Below, one piece after another: positions 1 to 10,387 of a DNA stretch of 64,000 bases (position 1 is the stretch's first letter; each line of letters opens with the position of its first letter). This DNA comes from JAWLHU01 sp049325315 (GTDB taxonomy: Bacteria > Bacillota > Sulfobacillia > Symbiobacteriales > Symbiobacteriaceae). The translations under genes were made by a program, and so were the position numbers. The DNA lies in contig JBMONB010000084.1 of NCBI GenBank assembly GCA_049325315.1, forward strand, positions 1 through 64,000, given 5' to 3'. The notes beneath the pieces are model-generated. The model made no database searches, was not told where the DNA came from, and saw nothing but the letters and a program-made list of their open reading frames with translations.

Positions 1-1045
1 GGGCAAGCAGGCTGGTGAGGAGGGAGCGCCGCTTTCGGGCGGTCATATCCCGAATGAGGCTGAGTACCAGCGGCGATCCGTCGAGGTCCGCTCGCACCGA
101 ACTGACCTCGACTGGGAAGGCGGATCCATCCTTCCGAAGGTGAACGGTCTCGAAGCGAATCGGCCCCTCGTCAAGCTTGGCCAACTGCTTGCCGGTAATC
201 TCAAGGGTCTCCGGCGAGCGCAGGTCCCGGATATTCAGGGACCGCAGCTCCTCCATGGAGTACCCGTAGGCGGCCAGAGCCGCCGGGTTGGCATCAAGAA
301 TCTGCCCTTCATCATCCATGAAGAGCATGATGTCCGGGGTGTTCTGCGCCAGCAGTTCGTACTTGCGGCCCTGCGTCTGCCAGCCGGTGGCCTCGGTCAG
401 GTCCTCAATGATCGCGAGAATCTGGGGGGACTGGGTGCCGGTGAAGTAGAGCGGAACGGCGTGGGCACGAAGCTTGAGGATACTGCCGTCCTTCCGCCGC
501 CGCAGCCGGGGGATGTTGGTCAGCCGGTTGCCAGCCGCTGCGCTCTGAATGAACTCCTGATACTCGTCCATCTTCTCCGGGGGCACGAAGGGTGGGGTCG
601 ATCCCAGCACCTCCTCCGCTGTCCAGCCGAAGATCCGCGTGGCCTGGTTGTTCCAGAAGAGGACCCTCCCCTGCACGTCCCCGACCATCAGTGCAAAGGG
701 CGAAGCCTCCACGATCGCCTCGAGCTGTTCCTTGGCCCGGTTGAGTTCGAGCGCTTCGGCGCGCAGAACCGCGACATCCCGCGCCGTACAGGGGCCCGAA
801 AGAGCCTCTGCGGGGGTACAGCCCATCCTGTCAAGATGCCAGCCGAACCAGTAGAGAAGCCCACCACCAACCAGCGCAACGAGCCAGCGGCTCCCTGCGA
901 CCCCGAGCATGGAGAACGTGGGGAATGTTTCGGAAGATGCGAGCAGGGAGTCGGAAAGGACGATCCATATCAATGACCCAAGGGCATAGAGGACCGCCAT
1001 GGTGCGCCATCCGCTTGGCCTGGCCTTGTTGCTGGGGGGCTTCAT
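1..1045 (-). CDS. Membrane-anchored PAS-PAS signalling protein, C-terminus cut by window edge
   Basis: An open frame of 348 codons runs leftward from ATG at 1045 and leaves the window without a stop. A GAGGTG ribosome site sits 8 bases upstream. Two hydrophobic segments lie near residues 16-34 and 46-70. They are followed by a coiled linker and two PAS domains, about 105-225 and 230-345. The first has FALMVGDVQGRVLFWN and the second has DIMLFMDDEGQILDANPAA and ends in IRDMTARK, the usual PAS exit. The output domain (kinase, cyclase or other) lies outside the window, so the activity is unknown. It starts 20 bases after the NtrC-type regulator stops, so it is probably the last seen gene of that operon. 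Confidence 0.85.
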   Translation of the reverse strand, partial: MKPPSNKARPSGWRTMAVLYALGSLIWIVLSDSLLASSETFPTFSMLGVAGSRWLVALVGGGLLYWFGWHLDRMGCTPAEALSGPCTARDVAVLRAEALELNRAKEQLEAIVEASPFALMVGDVQGRVLFWNNQATRIFGWTAEEVLGSTPPFVPPEKMDEYQEFIQSAAAGNRLTNIPRLRRRKDGSILKLRAHAVPLYFTGTQSPQILAIIEDLTEATGWQTQGRKYELLAQNTPDIMLFMDDEGQILDANPAALAAYGYSMEELRSLNIRDLRSPETLEITGKQLAKLDEGPIRFETVHLRKDGSAFPVEVSSVRADLDGSPLVLSLIRDMTARKRRSLLTSLLA

Positions 1046-1065
1046 TTAGAGGCACCTCGCTTTGG

Positions 1066-2820
<1,755 letters not shown>

Positions 2821-3810
2821 GGGACTCACCTTCTCTTCGCATGTCGATGTGTGGGGTAAAGAGGGAGAAGACAAACCGGCTTTCGGGCCCCTCGTGCCCG
2901 TGGACTCCACCGCCAGCCTGCGCCATAACCTGTTCCACCGCCATCCCTGCCCGCCGGATGCGCTGTAGGTGCCCATCACCAGCGGCAGTGGGGCATTCCG
3001 GCATCAGCTCAACCCGCAGCATGACCATGCCCTCCGAGTGGGCGCTGCCGGAGATGTGCACCAGCCAGAGCGGTCCCCAGCGGTCCGCCACGGCGTTGAC
3101 CAGAAGAAGCACCGAGGTTTGTAGCGTCCAGGCGCATACGGGGTGGGGGGGAAGTGGGCCCACCTCCATGCGGACCATCCGGCCCCCCTTCAGGCTCGGC
3201 AGGGCGGCGCGCAGCCGCCAGGACATCTCCTCCAGTGGGGTGGCGGCGCCCGGGCGGTTGAGCCCATGGGAGACCAGGCTCTTCCCCACCTGCCGGCCCT
3301 TTTCGCACAGCCGTCCGATGGCATCGAGGCTGGGCCTGGCCTCGGGCGGGCTCCGGCGAGCGAGGCGGTCGGCGTGCATGGCAATCCCCTGGAGCATGTT
3401 GTTCCAGCCGTGGACAGCATCGGAAGCGATATCAGCCGCCAACTCCGCCTGTTGGCTGATCGCTGCGCTGCTGGTTTCCAGGCAGGCGGCGGCGGTGTGG
3501 AGACTCGAAGCCAGAGCGCTCATCACAGCGGGCGCCCATTCCGGACGGGGGTTCAGCCCGCCGAGCAGGACCCCACCCCGCAGTTGGCCCTGCAGGAAAA
3601 TGGGCCAGAGGTCTTCGGTGGGTGTGAACTGGAGGAGCCACTCGGCCCAGCGGGAGGGAGACGCCTCCGCCGCCGGCAGCCGCGGGACAGTGCCCCAGAA
3701 TGCGCATGCGACGTTCCTCCCCTTTCCGGGCAGGATCAGGCAGGCGCCGCCCCACTCGGCTGTGGGAAAGGCCTCACGCAAGGCCGTGGCGATGGCCTGG
3801 AGATGCGTAT

Positions 3811-4194
3811 TCATGTCGGCCTCGCCTGGTGGCCTTGGGTCAGGCGCGCAACGATGGCGATGACCTCTTCGACGTCAAATGGCTTGCGGACCATACCCTG
3901 GTAGCTGCCCGGTGGCGGGAAGTCCGAATCGTGCTGGACGGCGCCCGTGATCAGCACCACCGGGAGGTCACGGAACCGCTCGTCCGGGCGAATCCGCTGC
4001 AGCAGGGCGCGCCCGCCGATGCCCGGCATGAAGAGGTCGAGCAGCATAAGGTCGGGCGGGGGAGAGCGGTCCAGCCAGTCCAGTCCCTCGAACCCGTTGT
4101 CCGCCGTGACCACCTCGTGGCCTTCATCCTGCAGCACCTCACTGAGCACTAACAACACGGTGGGCTCATCTTCAAGCACCAGAATCCGAGCCAT
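3811..4194 (-). CDS. Single-domain response regulator (CheY-like receiver)
   Basis: 127 residues, receiver only. The acidic pocket is LVLEDEP, the phospho-Asp is in LMLLDLFMP, the conserved Thr is in VLITGA, and the Lys is in VRKPFD. I take ATG 4194, which has GAGGTGA upstream, rather than the GTG nine bases earlier that overlaps that ribosome site. The gene begins inside the 3' end of the large kinase gene (4172-4194) and ends with a four-base overlap to the degenerate kinase. Without an output domain it probably shuttles phosphate between the large kinase and the later proteins of the operon. Confidence 0.9.
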   Translation of the reverse strand: MARILVLEDEPTVLLVLSEVLQDEGHEVVTADNGFEGLDWLDRSPPPDLMLLDLFMPGIGGRALLQRIRPDERFRDLPVVLITGAVQHDSDFPPPGSYQGMVRKPFDVEEVIAIVARLTQGHQARPT

Positions 4195-7100
4195 CTGCTT
4201 CACCTCGTTTGTAAGGGGGGAGTGTCACATAAAAGGTGGACCCTCTCCCCGGCTGACTCTCCACCCAGATCTGCCCACTATGGCGTTGAACGATATCCCG
4301 GCAGATGAAGAGGCCCAGGCCGATCCCCCCCGGATCCTTCCCGCCGAAGTTCTTGCCGCGGTAGAAGGGCTCAAAGACACGGTTGAGGCTGTCCGCCGCG
4401 ATCCCGATGCCCCTGTCCCGAACGGTCAACTGAACGCGGCCCTTTCCGGCCGAAACGGCCAGCTCAATCGGAGAGCCTGTGGGCGAATACTTCACGGCGT
4501 TGTTGATAAGGTTTCGGACCACCTCTTCCAACCGCTGATCATCCCCGTAAATCAGGGTCGCCTCGGGTGGCAGGGAGAGGTGAATGGGGTGCAGCGCCCC
4601 GCCAAAAGAGGCGGCAGCGGCGGCCACAATGGTGTTCATGTCTACAGGGGCCGGGTTCAGCCTGAGCCGGCCCTCCTGTACCTGAAAGGCCTCGAGAATC
4701 TCGTTGAACAGCGTGGACAGGCGGTCGATCTCCCGCTCCATGATCTGTGTCGTCTGCACCAAATCGCCCAGCGGTTTGCCGGTGGTGTAGCGCCGCCGCA
4801 GCAGGGAGAGGAGCCCCTTGATCCCAGCCATCGGGTTGCGCAGTTCATGGGCGGCCACCTGGAGGAAGCGGGTGCGGTTGGTGACGTCGGCGGCTACCGC
4901 AACGTACCCCTTTAGCTCCCCTCGCTGGTCATAGGTCGGGGCGATGGCCATACGCACGTCAATCGACTTGCCGTCGCGCCGCACGAGTCGAAAGTTGAGG
5001 TCGGTAACCGAGCGGTGTGCTGCCAGCAGTTCTCCCGCTCTCCTGCGATCCGATTCATCGAGCTGTAGCTCCGGCGGGATTGGCTGTCCCAGCACCTCTG
5101 CCCGAGTCCAGCCCAACAACCACTCTGCAGCCGGATTCCAGGCCACCACTCGCTTCTGCTCGATCATCACGATCGGGAGGGGAGAGGCGTCTACCAGCGC
5201 CCGGAGTCGGTCCCGACTGGTGTAGAGCTCTTCGGAGGTCTCTGCCCGTTCCAGGTACTGCGCCAGATAGCGACAGACCGTCTCCATGGTCTCCCTCTGC
5301 AGCTGGTTGTGCACTCGCCCGGAGCGGCTGGACAAAACGACAACGCCCCGTACCGATGAGGCTGCCAGAACGGGAATCGCCACCAGGGTGCCCAGGCCCC
5401 CATCTTTCACCCACAAGGGCTCCCGGCTCCGGAGCACCTCCTCGGGCGCCCCGGGCTGGGTCTCGCCCCCATCCCCCCAGGTGGCCCAGGGTTCCAGCTG
5501 CTCGCCCTCCCCGTGGACCCTCCAGAAGATGCCCCGGTCCCACCGGAACCGCTCGCAGAGGATCTGCAGGAGCCGGGGCACCGCCTCCATCGGGGAGTCA
5601 AAGGCGCTAAGGATCTTGGCCGACAGATCTCGGGTGATTCGGATCTGCTCCAGTTCAGCCCGCTCCAGCGCTGCGGTCACGACATTGGCCACGCCCTGGA
5701 GGAACTGTATATCGGAGGGCAGGAAGCGCCTCGTCGCCAAACTGTAGGCGCAGAGGAGATGGGTTGGCTGGCCGTACGGACGGATCGCGACAAGCGCTCC
5801 GTTGACCAGGCCGAGATCGTGGAGCACCTCCACGCTCCTCAGGGGGCTGTCGGGGGGCAGGTCGTCGATCAGGACCGGCGCTTCTGAGGCGAGGGCATGG
5901 GCCAGAAGAGCGTTGATCGGACCAGTCGTGCCGGGTTTCACAAAGGAATCCGGCAGTTGGCCGCAGACGGTCTGCACAACGAAGCTCCCGTTCTCGGGTG
6001 AGACCGCCCGGATCATGGCGAGGTCTGCTCCCAGGGTCTGGCCCACGGTCTGGGCCGCTTCCTGCAGGACCTTGTCCACATCGTGATGGGTCAAGACCTT
6101 CTGTCCCAACCAGACGATGGCAGCCTGCTGCTTGATCTGTCGCCGCAACTGCTCCTCTGTATGGAGGATCCGGTCGGCCATCTGGTTGAAGGCGATCCTG
6201 GCCAGGCCCACCTCGTCGTCGCGATTCTCCACCGGGAGCCGGATCTCATAGGTTCCTTCCATAACCGACCGGGCGGCTGCACCGAGCCCGGAGATGCGTC
6301 GGATCAGCTCTCCTGCCAATCCCATCGCGGCGAGGAGCGACACCAGGCCAGCCAGCGCCACAAGGCTCAGGGAGTGTACCAGCTGCGCCAGCGCCGGCCC
6401 TCTCAGCGCCTCCAGGTTGGTTGTGGCGAAGACCGCCCAGCCGATTTTCGGCAGGGGGATGATGCTGCCGATCCGCGGCTGGTCCGCTCGCTCGGTCCCC
6501 TGCATGATCACCCTTTCGCCCCGCAGCGCCCTCCAGGCGGGAGAGTTGGCGGCGAGCCGCCGCTGTTCGTAGGGGAGATCAGGGCCCCCATGCAGATAGA
6601 CCACGTACCCGCTCCGGTCGACCAGCCCGAAGCTGCCCTGAGTGCTTCGCCGCTGCAGATTGAAGATCCGGTCCAGTTCCTGGGGGGAGACGGTCATGCC
6701 CAGTATACCGATCCGACGGCCATTCACATGGACGGGTATGGCCAGGGCGAAGGTGAGGTTTCCCGTGAGCCGGCTGGTGATCAGATCCGAGACCGACCTC
6801 TCTGCTCCGTTCATAACTGCCTGTACATATGGTCGGTCACCAACCGAAAGGCCGCGTGCACGCGGGTCGTCCCCGGCGATGATGCGGCCGGTCAGGTCGG
6901 CCCAGAACAGGGACTCGATGGAGGGGTGAGCTGCTCGCTCCACCGCGAAGAGCTGTTCAATCTCAGCGGGGGAGAGATCTTGTTGGGCCATCAGGGTGCC
7001 CACGGCCAGCCCCTGGTTCCACAGCGAGTGGATAAACAGGTCAAAGGTGGAGCCAATCGCTCCAGCCAGCTCCTCATTCACCTTCAGCTCACGCGCTGTC

Positions 7101-7240
7101 GCTTGGCTGTAGTCGACAGACAGGGTGTAGGTCTGCAGGGCGGTCAGGGGCAGGAAGATCGCAGCCACCAGCAGGGTCAGCTGTGCCCGTATCCCCAAGT
7201 GGTACGGCCTTCGCATGCTACGTAGATGAGGAGCAGCCAT
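4172..7240 (-). CDS. Large multidomain sensor histidine kinase (Cache-HAMP-GAF-PAS-HisKA-HATPase)
   Basis: 1022 residues. A transmembrane helix near 18-38 is followed by an extracytoplasmic dCache-type sensor (about 40-285), a second helix (about 290-315) and a HAMP linker. Then come two GAF-like regions (about 380-530 and 545-680), a PAS domain (about 690-795), and the kinase core. The phospho-His is in AAHELRNP near residue 798. The N box is NLINNAVKYSP, the G1 box DRGIGI, the F box VFEPFYR and the G2 box GGIGLGLF. All catalytic boxes are intact, so this is the likely phosphate source for the operon. GGAGG lies 8 bases before ATG 7240. The ligand is unknown; the dCache fold usually binds small metabolites such as amino acids or organic acids. 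Confidence 0.92.
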   Translation of the reverse strand: MAAPHLRSMRRPYHLGIRAQLTLLVAAIFLPLTALQTYTLSVDYSQATARELKVNEELAGAIGSTFDLFIHSLWNQGLAVGTLMAQQDLSPAEIEQLFAVERAAHPSIESLFWADLTGRIIAGDDPRARGLSVGDRPYVQAVMNGAERSVSDLITSRLTGNLTFALAIPVHVNGRRIGILGMTVSPQELDRIFNLQRRSTQGSFGLVDRSGYVVYLHGGPDLPYEQRRLAANSPAWRALRGERVIMQGTERADQPRIGSIIPLPKIGWAVFATTNLEALRGPALAQLVHSLSLVALAGLVSLLAAMGLAGELIRRISGLGAAARSVMEGTYEIRLPVENRDDEVGLARIAFNQMADRILHTEEQLRRQIKQQAAIVWLGQKVLTHHDVDKVLQEAAQTVGQTLGADLAMIRAVSPENGSFVVQTVCGQLPDSFVKPGTTGPINALLAHALASEAPVLIDDLPPDSPLRSVEVLHDLGLVNGALVAIRPYGQPTHLLCAYSLATRRFLPSDIQFLQGVANVVTAALERAELEQIRITRDLSAKILSAFDSPMEAVPRLLQILCERFRWDRGIFWRVHGEGEQLEPWATWGDGGETQPGAPEEVLRSREPLWVKDGGLGTLVAIPVLAASSVRGVVVLSSRSGRVHNQLQRETMETVCRYLAQYLERAETSEELYTSRDRLRALVDASPLPIVMIEQKRVVAWNPAAEWLLGWTRAEVLGQPIPPELQLDESDRRRAGELLAAHRSVTDLNFRLVRRDGKSIDVRMAIAPTYDQRGELKGYVAVAADVTNRTRFLQVAAHELRNPMAGIKGLLSLLRRRYTTGKPLGDLVQTTQIMEREIDRLSTLFNEILEAFQVQEGRLRLNPAPVDMNTIVAAAAASFGGALHPIHLSLPPEATLIYGDDQRLEEVVRNLINNAVKYSPTGSPIELAVSAGKGRVQLTVRDRGIGIAADSLNRVFEPFYRGKNFGGKDPGGIGLGLFICRDIVQRHSGQIWVESQPGRGSTFYVTLPPYKRGEADGSDSGA

Positions 7241-7567
7241 GGATCATGCCTCCACTGCGGGGTCATCACCAGCAATCATACTCCGCTGCACCGGACTTAT
7301 GGTTAACAGCGACCTGCATTCTTATTATCTTGGACTAAAATGATTCCATGGGCCAACGATGGCCTAATCCGGGGTGGGTAGACTAGGGGGTTCACCCTAT
7401 GGTCAATGGCGCGTGGCAGATTGGACCGTGGCCCCCTTCTTCTGCCGATAACGAAAAACTGGCTTTAAGGAGATCAGTAAGCAAGGGTCATGCCAGCGTG
7501 AGTTCGGGGGCAAGATTCCCTTTCTTTCGGCTCTTCAAGGCCAGGGTGGGAGCCCGGACTGTCCAAA
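7241..7567. other. Intergenic region upstream of the kinase operon
   Basis: No convincing gene. This stretch should hold the promoter of the leftward kinase operon, but I see no clear -35/-10 pair. It contains a block at 7293-7319 (GGACTTATGGTTAAC then GCGACCTGCAT) that resembles the sequence at 63357-63389 upstream of the terminal repeat protein. Confidence 0.5.
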
Positions 7568-7601
7568 GTTGTCCAGACATGTGCGCACATGACCGGACAA
7601 C
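7568..7601. promoter_or_regulatory. 34-bp near-perfect palindrome
   Basis: GTTGTCC at 7568-7574 pairs with GGACAAC at 7595-7601. The core CATGTGCGCACATG (7578-7591) is itself a perfect palindrome. Only the three bases on each side of the core fail to pair. It lies just beyond the terminator of the leftward cysteine-rich genes and upstream of the kinase operon. An operator for a dimeric regulator or a long RNA hairpin are both possible. Confidence 0.6.
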
Positions 7602-7607
7602 AAAACA

Positions 7608-7633
7608 ACGCCCCACCTGCGAGGGTGGGGCGT
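7608..7633 (-). terminator. Rho-independent terminator of the cysteine-rich gene pair
   Basis: A 10-bp stem, ACGCCCCACC (7608-7617) with GGTGGGGCGT (7624-7633) and a 6-base loop. On the minus strand it is followed by TTGTTTTGTT. Confidence 0.85.
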
Positions 7634-7651
7634 CGCCTTTCGGGGGCCGTT

Positions 7652-7867
7652 CTAGCCGCAGCAGGAGCCAGACGAGGCAGAGTCGGAGCCGCAGCAGCCG
7701 GTGCTGGTGGCCTGGGTGCTCTTCGCTTCGCTGGCGGTACCGCAGCAGCTGCTGGCCTCGCTGGCGCCGGCCAGGTTCTCGGTGCCACAGCAGCCAGAGG
7801 CGTTCTCCCGGATCCCGACCGACTTCTTCAGCAGGTTCACGATGGCGTTGGACTTCTGCTCAGACAT
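7652..7867 (-). CDS. Small protein with four CCG (vicinal cysteine) motifs
   Basis: 71 residues with a strong ribosome site, GAGGAGG, 7 bases before ATG. Residues 1-22 look helical and slightly basic (NAIVNLLKKSVGI). The rest is a Ser/Ala/Thr/Gly-rich tail with four Cys-Cys-Gly motifs at about 26, 41, 58 and 69, the last being the C-terminus. There are no other cysteines and no signal peptide. I do not recognise the family. Vicinal cysteines often bind thiophilic metals or metalloids. A leader-like helix followed by a Cys/Ser/Thr-rich tail also resembles precursors of modified peptides, but no maturase is visible nearby. It follows another cysteine-tailed small gene by 25 bases and precedes a terminator, so expression from the peptidase operon is likely. 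Confidence 0.75.
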   Translation of the reverse strand: MSEQKSNAIVNLLKKSVGIRENASGCCGTENLAGASEASSCCGTASEAKSTQATSTGCCGSDSASSGSCCG

Positions 7868-7892
7868 GGGGGTTCCTCCTCAAAAGGTGGTA

Positions 7893-8060
7893 TTAGGCGG
7901 GGCAGGCGCTGCAGGGGATGCAGGTGGCGGCAGGGGCCTGCCGGGCGGGCTCGGGCTGGGGTTCGGCCATCCGGGCCAGGAGCGCCCGCTGCTGCAGGAA
8001 CTGGTTCACTTCGGCCTGATGGGCCCGTACGCGGCTCTCCATGGCAAAGTAGTCATGCAT
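7893..8060 (-). CDS. Small protein with C-terminal C-x2-C-x2-C tail
   Basis: 55 residues if the ATG at 8060 is used, which has AAAGGATGAG 7-9 bases upstream. An in-frame ATG at 8072 lies too close to that site. An amphipathic helix (about 5-30, MESRVRAHQAEVNQFLQQRA) is followed by a Pro/Glu/Ala linker and the tail ATCIPCSACPA. The start overlaps the last 8 bases of the M28 peptidase gene, implying coupled translation. The function is not recognised. With its neighbour it forms a pair of small proteins carrying cysteine-rich tails. Confidence 0.65.
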   Translation of the reverse strand: MHDYFAMESRVRAHQAEVNQFLQQRALLARMAEPQPEPARQAPAATCIPCSACPA

Positions 8061-9294
8061 GTTGGTACTCATCCTTTCTAATAAACATGGGGTTCTGGGC
8101 AATGCGGTTCACCAGGTCGGCCACCAGCTGGGAGCCGGCGGCAAGCGCCCCGGGGTCGATGGCAGACAGGTCGTCGGCGGGGGTGTGCAGGGGGGCGGGG
8201 CGCCCGGCGGTCCGGGCGTGGGCCAGGCCCAGGGCGGGGATTCCCGCCTCTTGCAGGGCGATGGCGTCGGTGCCACCCCTGGACCAGACCGGCTCAATCC
8301 CCCGTTCGATCAGGTAGGAGGCGCCCAGGTTGGCGAGCCAATCCCCGGGCCGGGTCTGGCCAAGCACCAGCTTGCGAATCGCCGGCTCGGTCCCCATGCC
8401 GTCTACGTTGATGGCGGCGGCAATCGGAACCGGCGGGTTGGCGGTGAGCGCCCGGGCGCCGATCAGCCCTGCCTCCTCGCCGGTGAGGAAGGCGACCAGC
8501 AGGTTGAACGGGAGGGGGGCCCCTTGCCGGGCGAGGATCTCGGCCGCTCCCAGAATCGTCACCACGCCGGAGGCGTTGTCGCCGGCACCGGGGAAGCGGA
8601 AGCCGCCGGGGTCGTCGCCCACGTGGTCGTAGTGGGCGGTCAGGGCGATGGTCAGGTCCGGGTTGGCGCCGGGCAGAAGGCCGAGCACGTTCTGGCAGCT
8701 CCAGGAACCGTAGGCCAGCGGCAGGTCGAGGAGGACCCGCTCGTCCTCTTGCCGGGCCAGTTCCGCCGCCACCGACTTGCGCAGGGCGATCACCGGGATT
8801 CGGTTGGCGGCGCTGCCGAAGATCGTCTTGTGAAACCACTCTGGCTCCCCCCGCTCCACCAGGAGGGCGGCCACACCGGCCTCGGCGGCGGCTGCCACGG
8901 TGGCGGGCTGGTCAAAGCCATCCGGCCGTTTCGGGACCAGGACCACCGCCCCCACCAGCGCCTCTGCCGGAACCGCCCGGTCATCGGTCAGGACCAGCAG
9001 CGGGCCCTGTACGGTGGCCCCCCGGGACTGCGGCGCCACCTCCCCGAAGTCGAGGCGGTGAGCAAGCGCTTGCTTCCCTACCATCAGGGTAACAGGGCCG
9101 GTCAGCCGGGCGGCGGGAACCTGAACCGGGGTGAAGTACCCCTCGGTGCCGGCGGGCCCGAAACCAAGCTCCGCCAGCCGACCGGCGAGGTAGGCCGCCG
9201 CCCTGGCTGCCCCCTCCGACCCGGGAAAGCGTCCGCCGAAGTCCGGCGATACCAACCGCTTCAAATCGGTCACGGGTGAGATCGTGCTGATCAC
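8053..9294 (-). CDS. M28-family zinc aminopeptidase with PA domain
   Basis: About 413 residues. The expected M28 metal ligands are visible in order: His in TAHYDHVG, bridging Asp in GAGDNASG, the catalytic Glu pair in LTGEEAGL, Asp in NVDGMG, and a late His in APLHTPADD. Between residues about 85 and 205 there is a protease-associated-type insertion. No signal peptide is seen, so it probably acts in the cytoplasm on peptides. Three consecutive GTG codons follow AAGGAGG; 9294 gives the best spacing, while 9300 is the longest form. The gene lies directly behind a promoter with an inverted repeat and overlaps a cysteine-tailed small ORF at its end. Confidence 0.88.
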   Translation of the reverse strand: MISTISPVTDLKRLVSPDFGGRFPGSEGAARAAAYLAGRLAELGFGPAGTEGYFTPVQVPAARLTGPVTLMVGKQALAHRLDFGEVAPQSRGATVQGPLLVLTDDRAVPAEALVGAVVLVPKRPDGFDQPATVAAAAEAGVAALLVERGEPEWFHKTIFGSAANRIPVIALRKSVAAELARQEDERVLLDLPLAYGSWSCQNVLGLLPGANPDLTIALTAHYDHVGDDPGGFRFPGAGDNASGVVTILGAAEILARQGAPLPFNLLVAFLTGEEAGLIGARALTANPPVPIAAAINVDGMGTEPAIRKLVLGQTRPGDWLANLGASYLIERGIEPVWSRGGTDAIALQEAGIPALGLAHARTAGRPAPLHTPADDLSAIDPGALAAGSQLVADLVNRIAQNPMFIRKDEYQHA

Positions 9295-9312
9295 CACCAC
9301 CTCCTTGATCGC

Positions 9313-9342
9313 ATCTTACTACAAGATTTTTTGAAGCGTCAA
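9313..9342 (-). promoter_or_regulatory. Sigma-A-like promoter of the M28 peptidase operon
   Basis: On the minus strand, TTGACG (9342-9337) is separated by 18 bases from TAAGAT (9318-9313), ending about 10 bases before the ribosome site of the peptidase. Confidence 0.6.
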
Positions 9343-9367
9343 GAGGTAATTCAAAAAAACTTGTAGT
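9318..9367. promoter_or_regulatory. Inverted repeat overlapping the peptidase promoter
   Basis: Two 18-base arms, 9318-9335 (ACTACAAGATTTTTTGAA) and 9350-9367, match as an inverted repeat except for one central position. The loop is 14 bases. One arm fills the spacer between the -10 and -35 and the loop carries the -35, so a bound repressor would block the promoter. The AT-rich arms contrast sharply with the GC-rich surroundings. Confidence 0.6.
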
Positions 9368-9380
9368 GTAAGACGCGAAC

Positions 9381-9410
9381 GAGACCGGCCCGAGGTTTCA
9401 GGCCGGTCTC
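9381..9410 (-). terminator. Hairpin downstream of the HAD gene
   Basis: A 10-bp perfect stem, GAGACCGGCC (9381-9390) with GGCCGGTCTC (9401-9410), lies 8 bases beyond the HAD stop. There is no long U-run. Confidence 0.6.
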
Positions 9411-9417
9411 CGTCTCT

Positions 9418-10239
9418 TTATACGCTTAGCAGGTGGGCCACCGTCTCCGGGATCTCCAGCAGGCTGTGGACCACAGCGTCCGGGGTGCATTCGTGCAGCT
9501 CGGCATGCGGGTGCCCGTGCCACCGCCGGTCCCGCTCCAGCCGGTGCTGGAGCCACTCCACGCCCGCCCCCGGCCGCTCCCAGGGCTTGCGGGCCGCCAG
9601 TTCAGGTTCCATCTCGGTGTAGCCCGGTGCCTTGGGCTGCACCACGTAGATCGCCATCCACCCCGCCCGCTTCGCCCCGGCGATGTCGTGCGGCAGCACG
9701 TCGCCGATGTGAATCCGGGGGGACCCATAGGACTCCGCCGCCCGGAAGATCGCCGCCTCCGGCTTGCCCGCCCCCGCAGAGTCGGGGGTGATCAGGGCGG
9801 TGAACCGGTCCAGCAGGCCGATCGTCCGCAGCACCGGCTCCTGGTAGCGCCGAAGGCCGTTGGTGATGGAGACCAGGGTGTGCCCCTGCTCCAGCAGGGT
9901 GTCCAGGCACTGGTGCGACCCGGGGTACGACCAGACCAGCCCCTCCACCCGGCAGTACTGCTCCACCAGCGCCCCCACATCGATCGGGTTGGGGAAACCT
10001 AGCTCTCGGGCCACCAGGGAGACGATCGCATCCCAGTCATGGGCCGGAGCCATCTGCCCCGCCTCCATCAGGCGGGTGTGCTCCTGCACGATCCGGGCCA
10101 GGACCGCACGTTCCGGGTCCGGGTCGGTCAGGTACGGAGCCAGCTCCCGCCGGATATGGCCGAAGACCCCCTGGGGGCTGCCCATGTAGAACGGATTCCG
10201 CTGCAAGACACCATCCAGATCGAACGAGATCAGGGCCAC
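9418..10239 (-). CDS. HAD-superfamily phosphatase-like hydrolase
   Basis: About 273 residues. Motif I is FDLDGVL with the nucleophile and acid/base Asp pair, motif II is SITNG, motif III is the Lys in GKPEAAIF, and motif IV is HIGDVLPHDIAGA. The cap insert between motifs I and II fits subfamily IA, such as phosphoglycolate phosphatase-like enzymes. The substrate cannot be told. I place the start at GTG 10239 because GAGGTGA lies 8 bases upstream and motif I begins within a few residues. A longer frame opens upstream without a ribosome site. It is divergent from the helicase gene. Confidence 0.85.
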   Translation of the reverse strand: MALISFDLDGVLQRNPFYMGSPQGVFGHIRRELAPYLTDPDPERAVLARIVQEHTRLMEAGQMAPAHDWDAIVSLVARELGFPNPIDVGALVEQYCRVEGLVWSYPGSHQCLDTLLEQGHTLVSITNGLRRYQEPVLRTIGLLDRFTALITPDSAGAGKPEAAIFRAAESYGSPRIHIGDVLPHDIAGAKRAGWMAIYVVQPKAPGYTEMEPELAARKPWERPGAGVEWLQHRLERDRRWHGHPHAELHECTPDAVVHSLLEIPETVAHLLSV

Positions 10240-10387
10240 GCGCTGTTTCACCTCATCAACCGGAATTCGCTTCACACCTGATACATTCCTGGGAGGATCG
10301 GCGCCTGAAGATTCGAGGGGAGGGATGCGGCGCGCGCAGACCGAATGGATAGGGGTTGCCTGACGAAACGCGACAACACGACGAAGG

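Noticed and set aside
140..976. A 278-codon plus-strand frame at the left edge
   Set aside because: It is the shadow of the leftward PAS protein, whose two PAS domains are recognisable.
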